Positions 51,894-61,211 of a DNA stretch of 64,000 bases are shown piece by piece. The notes under the pieces were generated by a model. The model had not been told where the DNA came from. It made no database searches and saw nothing but the letters and a program-made list of their open reading frames with translations. The translations under genes were made by a program, and so were the position numbers. Source of the DNA: Microbacterium sp. GTDB lineage: Bacteria; Actinomycetota; Actinomycetes; Actinomycetales; Microbacteriaceae. The DNA is taken from contig NZ_JAFKIP010000006.1 of assembly GCF_017305435.1 (NCBI RefSeq), positions 310,001 through 374,000 on the forward strand, read 5' to 3'. The stretch's first letter is position 1, and each line of letters begins with the position of its first letter.

Positions 51894-53426
51894 TCAGCAC
51901 TCGATGACGTTCACGGCGAGACCGCCCTCGCTCGTCTCCTTGTACTTCGTCGACATGTCGATCCCGGTCTGGCGCATCGTCTCGACGACCATGTCGAGCG
52001 ACACGTAGTGCTCGCCGTCGCCGCGCAGAGCGAGTCGCGCGGCCGTGACGGCGGTGGATGCCGCGATCGCGTTCCGCTCGATGCACGGGATCTGCACGAG
52101 GCCGCCCACGGGGTCGCAGGTGAGGCCGAGGTGGTGCTCCATCGCGATCTCGGCGGCATTCTCGATCTGCCGGTTCGTGCCGCCCATGACCGCGGTGAGT
52201 CCGCCCGCGGCCATCGCGCAGGCCGAACCGACCTCGGCCTGGCATCCACCTTCGGCGCCCGAGATCGACGCGTTCGCCTTGAACAGCGAGCCGAGCGCCG
52301 TCGCGGTGAGGAGGTACCGACGGATGCCGCGGCGGCGGTTCGCCTCGGCCAGGGATGCCTCGTCCTCGCGGCCGGTCGCGCCGGACGCGCCGCCCTCGGC
52401 CGGCGACCCAGCCCCGCGCCCGGCGTCAGCCGGCGCATGCAGACCGAGCAGCGCCGACCCGACGAGCTCGCCATACGGGGTCACCGCCGTCGACGACCCC
52501 AGCCCGGAGTCGGCGAGGAAGCGCCACCAGTACATCGCGACCGCGGGGACGATCCCCGCGGCTCCGTTCGTCGGCGCCGTCACCACCCGCCCGCCGGCGG
52601 CGTTCTCCTCGTTGACGGCGAGCGCGAACGCGCCCAGCCACTCCCCCGGGAGTTCGCGCCCGGTGCCCGCCTCGGCCTCCTCGAGCTGTTCGCGGATGGC
52701 GCTCGCGCGCCGCTTCACGCGCAGGATGCCGGGGAGCACGCCGCCCGTGTGGGCCGGATGCAGCCCCGCATCGACGCACGCCTTCATGGCATCCCAGATG
52801 GCGTCGAGCCCCGCAGCGATCTCCTCCTCCGCGCGCAGCGCCTCTTCGTTGCGGCGCGCGGCCTCGGCGATCGTCAGGCCCCGCTCGTCGCAGAGGGCGA
52901 GGAGCTCGGCGGCCGAGGAGAACTGCAGCGGGAACGGCGTCGACGCGACCTCCGCCGCGGCACCCTCACGGCGGATGAAGCCGCCGCCGATCGAGTAGTA
53001 GGTGTCCTCGGCGAGGACGGCGCCCGCGGCATCCCACGCCTGCAGCGTCATCGCGTTGGGGTGACCGGGCAGACGCGTGCGCGGCTCGAAGGCGATGTCG
53101 GCACGCGCGAACGGCACGGGCGTCGTGCCGGCGACGAGGAGGGGGGCGCCGTCGGGCCAGGCGGTCCACGCGGATCGGACGAGATCGGGGTCGACCGTCT
53201 CGGGGTCGTGACCCTGCAGGCCCGCGACGACCGCGTCGGGCGTGCCGTGACCGATTCCGGTCGCTCCGAGCGAGCCGTAGAGCGCGCAGGTCACGCGCGC
53301 GAGACCCGGGAGCGCGGAGATGCGCGTCGCGAAGTCCCGCCCGGCCCGGAGCGGGCCGACCGTGTGTGAGCTCGAGGGTCCTACACCGATGGAGAACAGC
53401 TCGAACGCCGAGACGTACGCACTCAT
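51894..53426 (-). CDS. sdaA: L-serine ammonia-lyase, single-chain [4Fe-4S] type
   Basis: A 510-residue enzyme that deaminates L-serine to pyruvate and ammonia. The beta domain begins SAFELFSIGVGPSSSHTVGPLRAG. The alpha domain has NASISGAEGGCQAEVGSACAM, GLTCDPVGGLVQIPCIERN, in which the three cluster Cys are present. It is about 50 residues longer than many homologues because of a Gly/Ala/Ser/Glu-rich stretch (about residues 337-370) between SALLGLHAPAD and NRRRGIRRYLL. TACGCT ends six bases before the ATG. Confidence 0.95.
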   Translation of the reverse strand: MSAYVSAFELFSIGVGPSSSHTVGPLRAGRDFATRISALPGLARVTCALYGSLGATGIGHGTPDAVVAGLQGHDPETVDPDLVRSAWTAWPDGAPLLVAGTTPVPFARADIAFEPRTRLPGHPNAMTLQAWDAAGAVLAEDTYYSIGGGFIRREGAAAEVASTPFPLQFSSAAELLALCDERGLTIAEAARRNEEALRAEEEIAAGLDAIWDAMKACVDAGLHPAHTGGVLPGILRVKRRASAIREQLEEAEAGTGRELPGEWLGAFALAVNEENAAGGRVVTAPTNGAAGIVPAVAMYWWRFLADSGLGSSTAVTPYGELVGSALLGLHAPADAGRGAGSPAEGGASGATGREDEASLAEANRRRGIRRYLLTATALGSLFKANASISGAEGGCQAEVGSACAMAAGGLTAVMGGTNRQIENAAEIAMEHHLGLTCDPVGGLVQIPCIERNAIAASTAVTAARLALRGDGEHYVSLDMVVETMRQTGIDMSTKYKETSEGGLAVNVIEC

Positions 53427-53493
53427 CCTTCGAGCGTACGCCGCGCTGACCGGCGATGGCACGCGGACGAGGCCTCGCCGTAGGCTGATCGGC

Positions 53494-53514
53494 ATGGGAA
53501 TCGACGCACTGTGA
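53494..53514 (+). CDS. Six-codon upstream ORF (MGIDAL) overlapping the amylosucrase start
   Basis: ATG at 53494 begins six sense codons and a TGA at 53512-53514. The GTG start of the next gene is at 53511, giving a GTGA overlap. TAGGCT (53481-53486) ends seven bases before this ATG, which is exactly the leaderless spacing used elsewhere here. A ribosome would therefore translate the mini-ORF first and restart on the enzyme. Confidence 0.5.
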   Translation: MGIDAL

Positions 53515-55400
53515 CCGCGCTCACGACACTCGCATCGGACCGCACCGCGGCCCTCGCCGCCGCCGAAGCGGCGGGGCGCGTCGACGACGCGTTCCTGGAC
53601 CGCTTCGACGCGCAGTTCCCCCGCCTGCACGACCTCTTCACGCGGCTCTACGGCGACCGCGCCGACGGGCAGGAGCAGCTCGCCGCGACGGTCGCCGCGG
53701 CATCCACCTCCTGGAACGCTCGGCCGCTGGAGCTCAAGGTGCGCGACGCGCAGCGCGAAGCGGATGCCGGGTGGTTCCAGTCCGAGCGGATGCTCGGCGG
53801 CGTCGCCTACGTGGATCGGTTCGCCGGAAACCTCGCCGGGATCCGCGACCAGATCCCGTACTTCCGCGAGCTCGGGCTCACCTATCTGCACCTCATGCCG
53901 CTGTTCGACGCCCCCGAAGGCGACAACGACGGCGGCTACGCCGTGTCGAGCTATCGGAGGGTGAACCCGAGTCTCGGCACGATGGACGAGCTCAGCGAAC
54001 TCGCCGCGGATCTCCGCACGGCAGGGATCTCACTCGTCGTCGACTTCATCTTCAATCACACGAGCAACGAGCACGAATGGGCGCGGAAGGCCGTCGCCGG
54101 CGACCCGGAGTATGCCGATTTCTACCTGATCTTCCCCGATTGCGAGATGCCCGACGCGTACGAGCGGACGACCCGTGAGATCTTCCCCGACGACCACCGC
54201 GGGTCGTTCGTGCAGCTTCCGGACGGCCGGTGGATCTGGTCGACGTTCTACCACTACCAGTGGGACCTCAACTACGCGAACCCGGCCGTCTTCCGTGCGA
54301 TGGCGGGCGAGATGCTGTTCCTCGCGGGCCGCGGTGTCGAGGTGCTGCGGATGGATGCCGTCGCCTTCATCTGGAAGCGCCTGGGGACGGCGTGCGAGTC
54401 GCTCCCCGAGGCGCACCTCCTGCTGCAGGCGTTCAACGCCGTGCTCGCGATGGCGGCGCCCGGGATGGTGTTCAAGTCGGAGGCGATCGTCCACCCCGAC
54501 GAGGTCGTCACCTACATCTCTCCCGAGGAATGCCAGCTCTCCTACAACCCGCTGCAGATGGCGCTCACGTGGGAGGCGCTCGCGACCCGCGACGGACGAC
54601 TCCTGCAGGACGCCCTCGAGGAGCGCCACGCCCTGCCGGCCGGGACGGCGTGGGTCACCTACGTGCGCAGTCACGACGACATCGGTTGGACCTTCGCCGA
54701 CGAGGATGCCGCGCGCTACGGCATCGACGGCTACGCGCACCGGCAGTTCCTCAACCGCTTCTACACGGGCCGCTTCGAAGGATCGTTTGCGCGCGGCGTC
54801 GCGTTCCAGGAGAACCCGACGACCGGCGATGCCCGCGTCGCGGGTACGACGGCATCGCTCGCCGGCATCGAAGCGGGCGATGCGGGCGGCGAGGACCGGG
54901 TCGTCCTCGCCCACGCGCTGGCGCTGTCGACCGGCGGCATCCCGCTGCTGTATCTCGGCGACGAGGTCGCGCAGCTGAACGACTACTCGTACCGCGACGA
55001 CCCGGCGCGCCGCGGCGACAGCCGCTGGGTGCACCGGGGCAATCGGCCGCGCGACCGCTACGCGGAGCGCGGGGACGAGAGCACCGCGGCCGGGCGGGTC
55101 TTCCGCCGGCTGACGAAGCTCATCTCCGTCCGGCAGCAGGCCCCCGAGTTCGCCGGCAACGACCTCATCGGGTTCCGGACACCGCACCCCTCCGTCGTCG
55201 GGTACCAGCGCCCCGGCCCGGACACCCGCGTGCTGGTGCTCGCGAATGTCGGGGATGCCGAGGTGCAGATCGACCCGCTGACGCTGTCGGGCTTCGCCCG
55301 CGAGGCGTACGATCTCGTGCACGACGCGGACCTCGATCTCGACGAGGGCCTCACGCTTCCTCCGCACGGATTCGTCTGGGTGCGGGTCACGCCGCTCTGA
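53511..55400 (+). CDS. Amylosucrase / sucrose hydrolase family GH13 enzyme
   Basis: A 629-residue glycoside hydrolase of family 13, amylosucrase subgroup. The helical N-terminal domain precedes the (beta/alpha)8 barrel: YLHLMPLFDAPEGDNDGGYAV, LVVDFIFNHTSNEHEWA, nucleophile Asp282 in VEVLRMDAVAFIWK, acid/base Glu324 in FKSEAIVHP and the transition-state Asp in VRSHDDIGW. These enzymes split sucrose, either hydrolysing it or building alpha-glucan; which of the two cannot be decided by eye. Its GTG start is coupled to the six-codon ORF. No signal peptide, so it is cytoplasmic. Confidence 0.92.
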   Translation: MTALTTLASDRTAALAAAEAAGRVDDAFLDRFDAQFPRLHDLFTRLYGDRADGQEQLAATVAAASTSWNARPLELKVRDAQREADAGWFQSERMLGGVAYVDRFAGNLAGIRDQIPYFRELGLTYLHLMPLFDAPEGDNDGGYAVSSYRRVNPSLGTMDELSELAADLRTAGISLVVDFIFNHTSNEHEWARKAVAGDPEYADFYLIFPDCEMPDAYERTTREIFPDDHRGSFVQLPDGRWIWSTFYHYQWDLNYANPAVFRAMAGEMLFLAGRGVEVLRMDAVAFIWKRLGTACESLPEAHLLLQAFNAVLAMAAPGMVFKSEAIVHPDEVVTYISPEECQLSYNPLQMALTWEALATRDGRLLQDALEERHALPAGTAWVTYVRSHDDIGWTFADEDAARYGIDGYAHRQFLNRFYTGRFEGSFARGVAFQENPTTGDARVAGTTASLAGIEAGDAGGEDRVVLAHALALSTGGIPLLYLGDEVAQLNDYSYRDDPARRGDSRWVHRGNRPRDRYAERGDESTAAGRVFRRLTKLISVRQQAPEFAGNDLIGFRTPHPSVVGYQRPGPDTRVLVLANVGDAEVQIDPLTLSGFAREAYDLVHDADLDLDEGLTLPPHGFVWVRVTPL

Positions 55401-55590
55401 GCGGGTCTCCCCGCGCGGGCGGGCGGACGGTCCGTCTGGCGAACGCCTGCGGGGCGGATGATCGTCCGAGGTCGGCGACTCCCCTTGCTCCGGCTCGGTG
55501 CGGCGTATTGAATGGCCGACGACACCCGCACGCCGCGGCCACCGGGAACGCGGTGCGCCTTTCTCGATCTCCAGACAGGAAGTGATCCCC

Positions 55591-57027
55591 GTGGGAACCA
55601 CCGTCTTCGAAAGAAGCGCACCCTCGGCATCCGTCGTCGACCACAGTCTCGAGCAGACTCGAGACGGGGTCTTCTGGATCGACGATCTGCCCGCGGCGCT
55701 CCGGCCCGATCGGCAGGCGCTCCGCGGCACGGTGCGCGCCGACCTCGTCGTCGTCGGCGCGGGCTACACCGGGCTGTGGACGGCGCTCCTCGCAAAGCTC
55801 CGCGACCCGCACCGGCGCGTGGTGATCGTCGAGGCGCAGCGGGTCGGCTGGGCGGCATCCGGCCGCAACGGCGGCTTCTGCGAGGCGAGCCTCACCCACG
55901 GGCGCGAGAACGGCGCGAGCCGGTGGCCGAACGAGATCGACACGCTGGAGCGGCTCGGACGGCAGAACCTCGACGAGATCGAGCAGACCGTGGCGGACCT
56001 CGGGCTCGATGTCCAGTTCGAGCGGACGGGTGAGCTCGCCCCCGCGATCGAGGAGCACCAGCTCGCGTGGCTCGACGAGTGGCGCGCGGAAGCGGCGGAT
56101 GACCCCGACGTCGTCTATCTCGACGAGGAGGCGGTGCGCAGGTCGGTGAACTCGCCGACCTATCTCGCCGCGATCTGGGAGAAGCGCTCGAGCGCGCTGG
56201 TGCACCCCGCGCGGCTGGCGGCGGAGCTCGCGCGGGCCTGCGAGGACCGCGGCGTCGAGATCTTCGAGCGCTCGCACGTCACCTCACTCGATTCGTCGAC
56301 GAACGGCGTGACCGTCATCACCTCCGGCGGGTGGGTGCGTGCGTCGCAGGCGGTGCTCGCGACGAATGTGTTCCCGTCGTTGTTGACGCGCAACAAGCTC
56401 ATGACGGTGCCGGTCTACGACTATGTGCTGATGACGGAGCCGCTCACCGACGAGCAGTGGTCCTCGATCGGATGGGCCGATCGCCAGGGTATCGGCGACA
56501 TGGCGAACCAGTTCCACTACTACCGGCCGACGCAGGACGGGCGGATCCTGTTCGGCGGCTACGACGCGCTCTACCACTATGGGCGCCGCGTCGATCCGCG
56601 GTACGAGCACCGTCCCGATGTGTGGCGGAAGCTCGCCTCGCACTTCTTCACGACGTTCCCGCAGTTGGAGGGCCTGCGCTTCTCGCACGAGTGGGCGGGA
56701 GCGATCGATTCGTCGACGCAGTTCACGGCGTTCTTCGGAACGGCCCGCGGCGGCCGCGTCGCCTACGCCGCCGGCTTCACGGGGCTCGGGGTCGGGTCGA
56801 CGCGGTTCGCGGGCGAGGTGATGCTCGACCTGCTGGCCGGAGACGAGACCGAGCGCACCCGGCTCGAGATGGTCCGCAAGCGTCCGCTGCCCTTCCCGCC
56901 CGAGCCGGCCGCAGCCGTCGGGATCAACCTGACGCGCTGGTCGATGGACCGCGCCGACCACAACGAGGGCAAGCGCAATCTGCTGCTGAAGACCCTCGAT
57001 GCCCTCGGGCTGGGCTTCGACTCGTGA
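55591..57027 (+). CDS. FAD-dependent oxidoreductase, PuuB/DAO type
   Basis: A 478-residue flavoprotein of the D-amino-acid-oxidase superfamily, closest in style to gamma-glutamylputrescine oxidase. The FAD-binding loop is ADLVVVGAGYTGLWTALLAK (about residues 50-70), and GWAASGRNGGFCEASLTHG and the C-terminal AYAAGFTGLGVGSTRFAGEV complete the pattern. Oxidation of an amine with release of ammonia and peroxide is expected. GTG 55591 has AGGAAG eight bases upstream. It is coupled to the cupin gene by a GTGA overlap. Confidence 0.9.
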   Translation: MGTTVFERSAPSASVVDHSLEQTRDGVFWIDDLPAALRPDRQALRGTVRADLVVVGAGYTGLWTALLAKLRDPHRRVVIVEAQRVGWAASGRNGGFCEASLTHGRENGASRWPNEIDTLERLGRQNLDEIEQTVADLGLDVQFERTGELAPAIEEHQLAWLDEWRAEAADDPDVVYLDEEAVRRSVNSPTYLAAIWEKRSSALVHPARLAAELARACEDRGVEIFERSHVTSLDSSTNGVTVITSGGWVRASQAVLATNVFPSLLTRNKLMTVPVYDYVLMTEPLTDEQWSSIGWADRQGIGDMANQFHYYRPTQDGRILFGGYDALYHYGRRVDPRYEHRPDVWRKLASHFFTTFPQLEGLRFSHEWAGAIDSSTQFTAFFGTARGGRVAYAAGFTGLGVGSTRFAGEVMLDLLAGDETERTRLEMVRKRPLPFPPEPAAAVGINLTRWSMDRADHNEGKRNLLLKTLDALGLGFDS

Positions 57028-57365
57028 GCGAGCTCGATCCCGGCGTCGTCGTCTCCGCTCTCACCGCGGGGGTGCCGCTCGAGGCCGTGCCCGCCGCGCA
57101 GGTCGTCGCGGGGTCGCCGTCGACCGGCGCGATCGACCTCGACGAGGACATGGGCATCGGCGTCTGGGAGATGACCGTCGGCGCGATGCGCGACACCGAG
57201 ATCGACGAGGTGTTCGTCGTCATCGCGGGGGATGCCACGGTGGAGTTCGTCTCACCGGCGCTGCCTTCCATCGAGCTCGCGCCCGGTGCCGTCGCGCGGC
57301 TGACCGCCGGCATGCAGACCGTCTGGACCGTGCGCGAGACGCTGCGCAAGATCTACCTCGCCTGA
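57024..57365 (+). CDS. Cupin domain protein (DUF861-like)
   Basis: A 113-residue single cupin: GIGVWEMTVGAMRDTEIDEVFVVIAGDATVEF and the second motif PGAVARLTAGMQTVWTVRETLRKIYLA (key parts DTEIDEVFVVIAG and TVWTVRETLRKIYL). The family includes ureidoglycine aminohydrolase-like and ethanolamine-type cupins and often follows PuuB-like oxidase genes. The GTG start overlaps the oxidase stop. Role: probably accessory to amine oxidation, by context only. Confidence 0.82.
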   Translation: MSELDPGVVVSALTAGVPLEAVPAAQVVAGSPSTGAIDLDEDMGIGVWEMTVGAMRDTEIDEVFVVIAGDATVEFVSPALPSIELAPGAVARLTAGMQTVWTVRETLRKIYLA

Positions 57366-57387
57366 GCGAGGATCTCCAGACGCCCGC

Positions 57388-57798
57388 TCAGCCCTTCGCG
57401 GTGACCTCGACCTCGAACTCGACCTTCTGACCCGTCGAGCCGTTGGTGAGGGTGACGTCGGAGTCTCCGACCGAGAGGGCCGTGAGACCGGGGTTGAAGC
57501 TCGCCGAGGCATCCTTCTTTCCCGCCGTGAACGACACCACCTCCGGGTCGTCGATGTCGGCCGTCCAGTCGGTGAAGGTCTCGTCGTCACCCACCAGGTC
57601 GACGACGCCGCCCACCGGGACCGTGACGGTCGTGCCGTCGATCTTCGTCAGATCCGCGATGACGGGGGCGGCCAGCTGCGCCGAGGCGCTGCCGGTCGCG
57701 GGGGCCGAGCTCGCACCCGCGCAGCCGCCGAGCGCCAGGGCGAGGACGAGAGCGCCGGCCGCCGGCACCGTTCGGACGAGGGTTCTCGTGGACGTCAT
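57388..57798 (-). CDS. Hypothetical lipoprotein
   Basis: A 136-residue exported protein. The signal peptide ends LALALGGCAGA, so the Cys should be lipidated. The mature part is beta-rich (TVTVPVGGVVDLVGDDETFTDW, ALSVGDSDVTLTNGSTGQKVEF) and resembles a bacterial Ig-like fold. No function is recognised. A GGGGA ribosome-binding site precedes the ATG. It is convergent with the cupin gene. Confidence 0.75.
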   Translation of the reverse strand: MTSTRTLVRTVPAAGALVLALALGGCAGASSAPATGSASAQLAAPVIADLTKIDGTTVTVPVGGVVDLVGDDETFTDWTADIDDPEVVSFTAGKKDASASFNPGLTALSVGDSDVTLTNGSTGQKVEFEVEVTAKG

Positions 57799-57866
57799 GG
57801 CATTCCCCTTTCGCGCGGCGCCCGTGCGCCTCTCGTCGGAGGCTACCCCCTGTGAGACTCCGCCCC

Positions 57867-59570
57867 TCACGCCCGCGCGGCGGAGCGCCGCACGAGCAGG
57901 GCGAAGTGCAGTGCCGTCAGCACCTCACCGTCGTCGAGGTCGACGCCGAGCAGGTCCTGGATGAGCGCGATGCGCTGGTAGAACACCGATCGCGACAGGT
58001 GCGACGCGGTCGCGGCGGCCGTGCGGTTGCCCGGGTGCGCGAGCATCGCGCCGAGCACGTCGAGGAGGTCACCACCGCGGTGGAGGTCGTACTCGATCAG
58101 CGGCGTGAGCATCCGCTCGCCGTGCTCGAGCGCGCGGTGGTCGTCGCGCAGGCTCGCGACGAGGCGCGCGAGCGGCCGATCGTCGCTCCGGCGAATCTCC
58201 GCCACGCCGCCGCTCGCCGCGCCGGCCGCGCCCGGCATGCCGCCGCGCACCCGGCGACCGCCGGGCGAGCGCGATAGATCGATGGCCTCGCCGAGCGACG
58301 CGAGACCGCCCTCGAGATCGTTCGCGACCGGTCCGACCGAGACGACGAGGCGCTCGACCACCCCCGGCGGCAGCGCCAGCTCGCGCACGAGCTTCAGGAC
58401 GAGCGCGTCGTCCACGGCGAGGCGCGGAGGCAGCGAGAGCAGCAGGCGGATGCCTCCGCCGCGCCCCTCCCCGCCCGACGACAGCGCCCTGCCCCCGAGC
58501 GCCTGCGCCGCGGCATCCACGCCGCCAGCCATCGCCTCGGCAGCGGCACTTCCGCCGCCGGAGATGACGAGCCCGACGAGGCACGCGCCGTCGACGGGCA
58601 CGCCGGATGCCTCGACGCGCGCGGTCGCGGCGCCGTACGCGCCGAAGCGGCCCGACAGGAGGTCCTCGAGGAGGGCGCGGCGCCCGATGCGGGCCCACTC
58701 CTCCCCCGCGCCGTCGGTGAGCCGCCCGAGCGCGAGCGCGATCGCGCCCTGCTCGAGGACTCCGGCGCGTCCCGCGGAATGCGGCGGACCGGGGAGAGCG
58801 ACGAGGTGCCCCCAGCGAGTGCCGCGCGCCTCGACCGGCACGATGAGCCAGCCGTCCGGATCGTCCGCGCCGGCGCCTGAACCCGAGACCGCGCGGTGCG
58901 CAGCGCGCGAGCGCGCCTCCCAGCCGGTGAGCAGCTCCTGCTCCTGTGCGGGCGGGATGCCGCTGACGACGACCTCGTGCGCGAGATTCTCGAGGACCAC
59001 CGGCGCACCGAGAGTCGCCGCGAGCTGGTGCACGATGAAGTCGGCGGGCGACCCGCGGAGGGCCAGCGCCGTGAACCGCGAGCGCACCTCGTCACGGGCC
59101 TGGAGCGCCGCCGACTGGTCGGCGATGATGCGCCGATGCACGGCCTCGGTCAGCTGGACGAATTTGACCTCGTTGTGCAGGGCCACGAGTGCCAGCTCGT
59201 GTGCGCGCGCCGCGTCGAGGACGACGGCGGGAACGTAGCGGTAGTGCGTGCCGAGCTCGAGGACGAGGCACGCGAGGCCCGCGGCGGCGAGGCGCCCGAT
59301 GAACGCGCTCAACTCGTCGGGATCGGCGGGCCATCCCTGCCCCGTCGACAGCAGCAGTTCGCCGCCGTCGAGGAGACGCGCGACGCCGGCGCTGTCGGAC
59401 ACGTGCACCCATCGCACGCGCTGCTGCAGGGCCGCGTCGTCGGCGAGGATCTCGGGGTGCCCCGCCGCGAAGACGTCGAGGGCGAGCACCTCGCGCACGG
59501 TCGGAAGACTCTCCGGCGGGGCGCTCGGACGGATTGTCCGATCGCTCGGGTCTTCGCGACGCTCAGGCAT
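57867..59570 (-). CDS. PucR family transcriptional regulator
   Basis: A 567-residue activator-type regulator. The N-terminal PucR sensory region starts PTVREVLALDVFAAGHPEILA and contains VRWVHVSDSAGVARLLDGGELLLSTG (key parts WVHVSD and GGELLLSTG). The C-terminal helix-turn-helix is of the CdaR type: LLDVLGAMLAHPGNRTAAATASHLSRSVFYQRIALIQDLLG (key part NRTAAATASHLSRSVFYQRI). It is divergent from the dehydrogenase-aminotransferase operon and most likely activates it in response to an amino compound. Confidence 0.93.
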   Translation of the reverse strand: MPERREDPSDRTIRPSAPPESLPTVREVLALDVFAAGHPEILADDAALQQRVRWVHVSDSAGVARLLDGGELLLSTGQGWPADPDELSAFIGRLAAAGLACLVLELGTHYRYVPAVVLDAARAHELALVALHNEVKFVQLTEAVHRRIIADQSAALQARDEVRSRFTALALRGSPADFIVHQLAATLGAPVVLENLAHEVVVSGIPPAQEQELLTGWEARSRAAHRAVSGSGAGADDPDGWLIVPVEARGTRWGHLVALPGPPHSAGRAGVLEQGAIALALGRLTDGAGEEWARIGRRALLEDLLSGRFGAYGAATARVEASGVPVDGACLVGLVISGGGSAAAEAMAGGVDAAAQALGGRALSSGGEGRGGGIRLLLSLPPRLAVDDALVLKLVRELALPPGVVERLVVSVGPVANDLEGGLASLGEAIDLSRSPGGRRVRGGMPGAAGAASGGVAEIRRSDDRPLARLVASLRDDHRALEHGERMLTPLIEYDLHRGGDLLDVLGAMLAHPGNRTAAATASHLSRSVFYQRIALIQDLLGVDLDDGEVLTALHFALLVRRSAARA

Positions 59571-59591
59571 CCGTGATCACGCTCTCTCGCT

Positions 59592-59643
59592 GTCAGACTG
59601 AATTCTGACCACGATAGACCACGCCGGTCGGACTGTCCGGATC
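59592..59643. promoter_or_regulatory. Candidate PucR-responsive sites
   Basis: In the 112-base divergent gap, GTCAGA (59592-59597) and TCTGAC (59604-59609) form a dyad. CGGACTGTCCGGATC (59629-59643) is another symmetric site, and a near copy, CGGATTGTCCGATC, lies at 59530-59543 inside the start of the regulator gene. Assignment to PucR is by position. Confidence 0.45.
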
Positions 59644-59682
59644 AGCGGACCGCACCGGCTCCCCCACCCCCGAGGGAGAACC

Positions 59683-61200
59683 ATGACCTCCGTCATCGCC
59701 CACTGGATCGACGGCGCCGGGTACGCGCCGGAGGGCGGGCGCACCGCTCCCGTCTACAACCCGGCGACGGGCGCCGTCACGGCCCAGGTCGCTCTCGCCG
59801 ATCAGGCGGAGATCGACGCGGCCATCGCCTCGGCGGTGCGCGGGTTCGAGGCCTGGAGCGCGTTCTCGATCGCGAAGCGGCAGCAGGTCCTCTTCGCGTT
59901 CCGCGAGCTGCTCAACGCGCGCAAGGGCGAGCTCGCGGCGCTCATCACCGCCGAGCACGGCAAAGTGCTCTCGGATGCCATGGGCGAGATCGCCCGCGGG
60001 CAGGAGGTCGTGGAGCTCGCGACCGGATTCCCGCATCTCATCAAGGGGGCGTACTCGGAGAACGCGTCGAGCGGCATCGACGTGTACTCGCTCAAGCAGC
60101 CGCTCGGCGTCGTCGGCATCATCTCGCCGTTCAACTTCCCGGCGATGGTGCCCATGTGGTTCTTCCCCATCGCGCTGGCCGCGGGGAACGCGGTCGTGTT
60201 GAAGCCCTCCGAGAAGGACCCTTCCGCCGCCCTCTGGATGGCGCGGCTGTGGCAGGAGGCGGGCCTCCCCGACGGCGCGTTCACGGTGCTGCAGGGCGAC
60301 AAGCTCGCCGTCGACGGCCTCCTCGAGAGCCCCGACGTGCAGTCGATCTCGTTCGTCGGGTCGACGCCGATCGCACAGTACATCTACGAGACCGCCAGCA
60401 AGCACGGCAAGCGCGTCCAGGCCCTGGGCGGCGCGAAGAACCACATGCTCGTCCTCCCCGACGCCGACCTCGACCTCGTCGCCGACGCTGCGATCAACGC
60501 CGGCTACGGCGCCGCGGGCGAGCGCTGCATGGCGATCTCGGTCGTCCTCGCGGTGGAGACCGTCGCCGACGCCCTCGTCGACAAGATCGGCGAGCGCATC
60601 GCAACCCTCAAGGTCGGCAACGGCGCGGATGCCGTGGAGCCCGACATGGGCCCGCTGATCACCGGCATCCACCGCGACAAGGTCTCCTCGTACGTCGACA
60701 TCGCCGAGGCCGACGGCGCGCGCGTCGTCGTCGACGGGCGCGGCTTCGCGGTCGACGGCGCCGAGGACGGCTTCTTCTTCGGCCCGACGCTCCTCGACCA
60801 CGTGCCCACCACGAGCCGCGCCTACACCGAGGAGATCTTCGGGCCCGTCCTCTCGGTCGTCCGCGTGAGCTCCTACGACGAGGGCGTCGCGCTGATCAAC
60901 TCGGGCCAGTTCGGCAACGGCACCGCGATCTTCACGAACGACGGCGGCGCGGCGCGGCGCTTCCAGAACGAGGTGCAGGTCGGGATGATCGGTATCAACG
61001 TGCCGATCCCGGTACCGGTCGCGTACCACTCGTTCGGCGGGTGGAAGCAGTCGCTCTTCGGGGATGCCAAGGCATACGGCGTGCACGGATTCGACTTCTT
61101 CACGCGGGAGAAGGCGATCACGGCCCGCTGGATCGACCCGGCTGCCCGCGCCGACGGGGCATCCGCCGGCATCAACCTCGGCTTCCCGCAGAACCACTGA
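59683..61200 (+). CDS. mmsA: CoA-acylating methylmalonate/malonate-semialdehyde dehydrogenase
   Basis: A 505-residue aldehyde dehydrogenase of the MmsA/IolA type, which turns malonate or methylmalonate semialdehyde into acetyl- or propionyl-CoA. Markers are GIISPFNFPAMVPMWFFPIALAAGN (key part SPFNFPAMVPMWFFP), FVGSTPIAQYIYETAS, the catalytic Cys282 in GERCMAIS and the C-terminal KQSLFGDAKAYGVHGFDFFT. GGGAGAA precedes the ATG. With the transaminase next to it this fits degradation of beta-alanine: transamination gives malonate semialdehyde, its likely substrate. Confidence 0.94.
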   Translation: MTSVIAHWIDGAGYAPEGGRTAPVYNPATGAVTAQVALADQAEIDAAIASAVRGFEAWSAFSIAKRQQVLFAFRELLNARKGELAALITAEHGKVLSDAMGEIARGQEVVELATGFPHLIKGAYSENASSGIDVYSLKQPLGVVGIISPFNFPAMVPMWFFPIALAAGNAVVLKPSEKDPSAALWMARLWQEAGLPDGAFTVLQGDKLAVDGLLESPDVQSISFVGSTPIAQYIYETASKHGKRVQALGGAKNHMLVLPDADLDLVADAAINAGYGAAGERCMAISVVLAVETVADALVDKIGERIATLKVGNGADAVEPDMGPLITGIHRDKVSSYVDIAEADGARVVVDGRGFAVDGAEDGFFFGPTLLDHVPTTSRAYTEEIFGPVLSVVRVSSYDEGVALINSGQFGNGTAIFTNDGGAARRFQNEVQVGMIGINVPIPVPVAYHSFGGWKQSLFGDAKAYGVHGFDFFTREKAITARWIDPAARADGASAGINLGFPQNH

Positions 61201-61211
61201 TCGGACCCGCC

